From UBA1422 sp041859095 (GTDB lineage Bacteria; Bacillota; Clostridia; Peptostreptococcales; Anaerovoracaceae): a stretch of DNA of 44,604 nucleotides. Numbering within the stretch: the stretch's first letter is position 1; each line of letters starts with the position of its first letter. Location: contig JBHEKY010000019.1 in the NCBI GenBank assembly GCA_041859095.1, positions 1-44,604 of the forward strand. The letters run 5' to 3'. The notes under the pieces are model-generated. The model was given only the letters and a program-made list of their open reading frames with translations, had not been told where the DNA came from and did no database searches. This document shows, one piece after another, positions 42,980 to 44,604 of this stretch. The position numbers and the translations under genes are program-made.

Positions 42980-44197
42980 ATGAAGTCAAACAAAATCAAA
43001 CGCCCATCGCCTTGGATATATTTGCCTCTGGCAGGGATGGCAAATATTTATACGAGATTGGTTAAGAAGCATCAAGTTCATGGCAGAGAGGTTCTCAAAG
43101 AACTGGTGAAAGAACCGCTGCTAGTCATTGGAAACCACACAAGTTTCTACGATTTTCTATATATGGCTAGAATCCTCTACCCACATCGCATCAGCTTTGT
43201 TGTGGCGGCGAAATATTTCCGTTTCCCCGGTCTATCTCTGGTTTTTCGTTTGGCGCGATCGATCCCTAAGAATCTTTATTCTGCGGACATTCGAACCGTG
43301 GCGAGGACCATATCCATCATCAAACAGGGTGGCATCGTGGGGATTTATCCAGAAGGCCAGATTAGTTTGGGGGGCATCACATTGCCTCTGCCTGATGGTA
43401 TCGGAAAACTGGTCAAACGTCTTGGGGTGCCGGTGGTTATGGTGAAAACTTACGGAGGAGGATTTGTAGATCCCCCCTGGTCCAATCGCCACAGACGAGG
43501 CATCGTCGAATCCCATGTAAGCATTGTATTAACCAAAGAACAGGTTCAGATGTATTCTCTGGAAGCAATTGATGAAGCCTTGAAGGACGCTCTTGCAGCC
43601 AATCAGTACCACTGGCAAGCTCAAAATGGATACGAGTACAGAGGAAAAGAGTTGACAGACGGGTTGACAAATCTTCTATATATCTGTCCCAACTGCCACA
43701 AAGAATTCACGTTGGCCACCTCGGGAGACAAAGTCTCTTGCACAAGTTGTGGAATGAATATAACCTTGTATGGAAGCGGACATTTCAAGTGGGAGAATAC
43801 GAAGGCTTACTTCGAGCATATCGGTGATTGGTATGAATGGGAGCATCAAGAAGAAAAAAAGGCGGTACTAGCGGATGAGAACTTTTCCTACGATGTACCG
43901 GTGGAACTGGCCATGTACCGAAGAGAAGGAGATGGGATTGAAGCCGTGGGAAACGGAATCATGACCATTACAAGGGAATTATATGAGTATCGTGGTTCTT
44001 TCCGGGGCGAAGTGACACAAATGGAATTTCGAACACGTACAACACGCTATGTACCCTTTGACGGTGGACGCAACTTCCAGATCTATGCAGATAATGAACT
44101 TCATGAGTTTCGGCCTGTCCCAGGGGTGAAGTCTGTGAAAGCAGCATTGATTGGGGAAACCATGTACCATCTTCAGACAAAAAATAAGGAAAAATAA
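42980..44197 (+). CDS. PlsC-type lysophospholipid acyltransferase with C-terminal zinc ribbon
   Basis: 405 residues from the ATG at 42980 (GGGAGAG upstream); the in-frame ATG at 42932 lies inside the pirin gene. The N-terminal 240 residues form the acyltransferase domain: LLVIGNHTSFYDFLYMARIL carries the HX4D catalytic motif, VGIYPEGQISLGG the substrate motif, and VPVVMVKTYGGG the last strand. From about residue 235 a zinc ribbon follows (YICPNCHKEFT and VSCTSCGMNI), then a beta-rich tail of about 150 residues. It probably makes phosphatidic acid or acylates another lipid head group at the membrane; the tail's role is unknown. Gene order suggests no operon beyond pirin. Confidence 0.88.
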   Translation: MKSNKIKRPSPWIYLPLAGMANIYTRLVKKHQVHGREVLKELVKEPLLVIGNHTSFYDFLYMARILYPHRISFVVAAKYFRFPGLSLVFRLARSIPKNLYSADIRTVARTISIIKQGGIVGIYPEGQISLGGITLPLPDGIGKLVKRLGVPVVMVKTYGGGFVDPPWSNRHRRGIVESHVSIVLTKEQVQMYSLEAIDEALKDALAANQYHWQAQNGYEYRGKELTDGLTNLLYICPNCHKEFTLATSGDKVSCTSCGMNITLYGSGHFKWENTKAYFEHIGDWYEWEHQEEKKAVLADENFSYDVPVELAMYRREGDGIEAVGNGIMTITRELYEYRGSFRGEVTQMEFRTRTTRYVPFDGGRNFQIYADNELHEFRPVPGVKSVKAALIGETMYHLQTKNKEK

Positions 44198-44207
44198 AAA
44201 TTTATTG

Positions 44208-44236
44208 ATGAAACTAACATGCAAATGTGGTACAAT
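44208..44236 (+). promoter_or_regulatory. tRNA promoter
   Basis: Extended -10: TG one base before TACAAT (44231-44236), about 17 bp before the mature tRNA 5' end (plus processing leader). The -35 is poor (ATGAAA at 44208-44213, spacer 17). Confidence 0.5.
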
Positions 44237-44259
44237 GCATTTTAGTCGGATTGGTTTGC

Positions 44260-44335
44260 GGGGGCATAGCTCAGCTGGGAGAGCGCTTGCTCGACAAGCA
44301 AGAGGTCACTGGTTCGAAACCAGTTGTCCCCACCA
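44260..44335 (+). tRNA. tRNA-Val (anticodon GAC), with encoded CCA
   Basis: 76 nt. Acceptor GGGGGCA (44260-44266) pairs with TGTCCCC (44325-44331) with one G-U; D arm GCTC/GAGC; anticodon stem CTTGC/GCAAG; T arm ACTGG/CCAGT with TTCGAAA; discriminator A and CCA encoded. The anticodon loop is TCGACAA, giving anticodon GAC at 44293-44295 (Val). Position 33 is C instead of the near-universal U. An intrinsic terminator follows at 44366. Confidence 0.9.
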
Positions 44336-44365
44336 AATCATTCATACCCAATCCGACATCAAAAA

Positions 44366-44392
44366 GATACTCAATCGCTTGAGTATCTTTTT
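44366..44392 (+). terminator. Terminator after the tRNA
   Basis: GATACTCAA (44366-44374), loop TCGC, TTGAGTATC (44379-44387), then TTTTT. It ends the tRNA transcript. Confidence 0.9.
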
Positions 44393-44445
44393 CCTTTACT
44401 GTAGATTAATTAAAATCATTGTTCACATACTATTTAAACTTAATA

Positions 44446-44604
44446 TTACTCTTCAATTGGCCAATCTGAAGCATCGATTTTTTTATAAGTGTCTTTCTCA
44501 TATCCATCATCCATATTTATGCCATTATTGTATTCCAACAACACTAAATTATTATCGCTAAATGAAATGATGAAAACGCCCCCATACAAGCTCTCGGCAA
44601 TTTC
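44446..44604 (-). CDS. 3' end of an unrecognised gene
   Basis: The last 52 codons and the TAA (complement of 44446-44448) lie in the window; the start is beyond the right edge. The visible end reads EIAESLYGGVFIISFSDNNL and finishes in an acidic tail DASDWPIEE. The run has no internal stop and an even, non-shadow composition. It has a short strand-rich look but no motif I recognise, so I give no function. It is convergent with the tRNA, with its terminator in between. Confidence 0.55.
   Translation of the reverse strand, partial: EIAESLYGGVFIISFSDNNLVLLEYNNGINMDDGYEKDTYKKIDASDWPIEE

Noticed and set aside
1..44604. CRISPR arrays, insertion sequences, rRNA genes or prophage
   Set aside because: No direct-repeat/spacer array, transposase, integrase or rRNA-like sequence was seen on either strand.

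Overview
The window looks like chromosome of an anaerobic, Gram-positive, Clostridia-type bacterium. The support is direct: strong AGGAGG ribosome sites, TTGACA/TATAAT promoters, a B. subtilis-style BirA operator, BioY, DUF134/NifX-like and EFR1-type ferredoxin genes, LytS-type sensor membrane domains, and three cyclic-di-GMP enzymes of the GGDEF + HD-GYP type. I see no phage, insertion sequence, CRISPR array or rRNA. The species cannot be named from the sequence.

Layout. 1-110: start of a minus-strand gene with an N-terminal helix-turn-helix. 314-4596: carAB (carbamoyl-phosphate synthase). 4743-5584: a DUF1801/YdeI-like protein and a 60-residue protein. 5623-6863: a ferredoxin and a DUF134 regulator facing a NifX-like protein across a shared twin-palindrome promoter. 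7105-11606: BadF-type sugar kinase, PAS-GGDEF-degenerate HD-GYP protein, a membrane-anchored sulfite-oxidase-fold protein and a GNAT acetyltransferase. 11703-13552: TetR regulator with a frameshifted MFS exporter, each behind a copy of the same operator. 13644-22355: a long co-directional run (LtaS-like sulfatase; a sensor/GGDEF/HD-GYP gene cut by an in-frame TAA; pyruvate kinase; EFR1 ferredoxin; ZIP transporter; DUF3830; AlkA-like glycosylase). 22447-24692: HTH protein, then a TrpB2-type tryptophan synthase beta behind a trp attenuator with a leader peptide carrying three consecutive Trp codons. 24716-25300: minus-strand THEP1-like NTPase.

25402-38908 is the most unusual part. A FecBCD-type ABC importer (permease, ATPase, lipoprotein) is followed by a C-terminally anchored surface protein, an ExbB/MotA-type channel protein, a small ExbD/DUF2149-like protein, a lipoprotein, and a 2453-residue secreted protein with about ten modules resembling the sulfite-oxidase (SUOX) fold, a beta-propeller and a chitobiase-like domain. 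Two leaders, in front of the permease and of the giant gene, share a structured RNA: a GAAA tetraloop, a matching 11-nt-type receptor, and the same antiterminator/terminator switch. My inference is a riboswitch-controlled, proton-motive-force-linked surface capture and import system for an unidentified, possibly metal-cofactor-like ligand.

38939-44604: bioY, whose BirA operator lies inside the terminator hairpin of the giant gene; a periplasmic-binding-domain GGDEF/HD-GYP sensor; a pirin; a PlsC-type acyltransferase with a zinc ribbon; a tRNA with anticodon GAC (Val) and an unusual C at position 33; and the 3' end of an unrecognised minus-strand gene.
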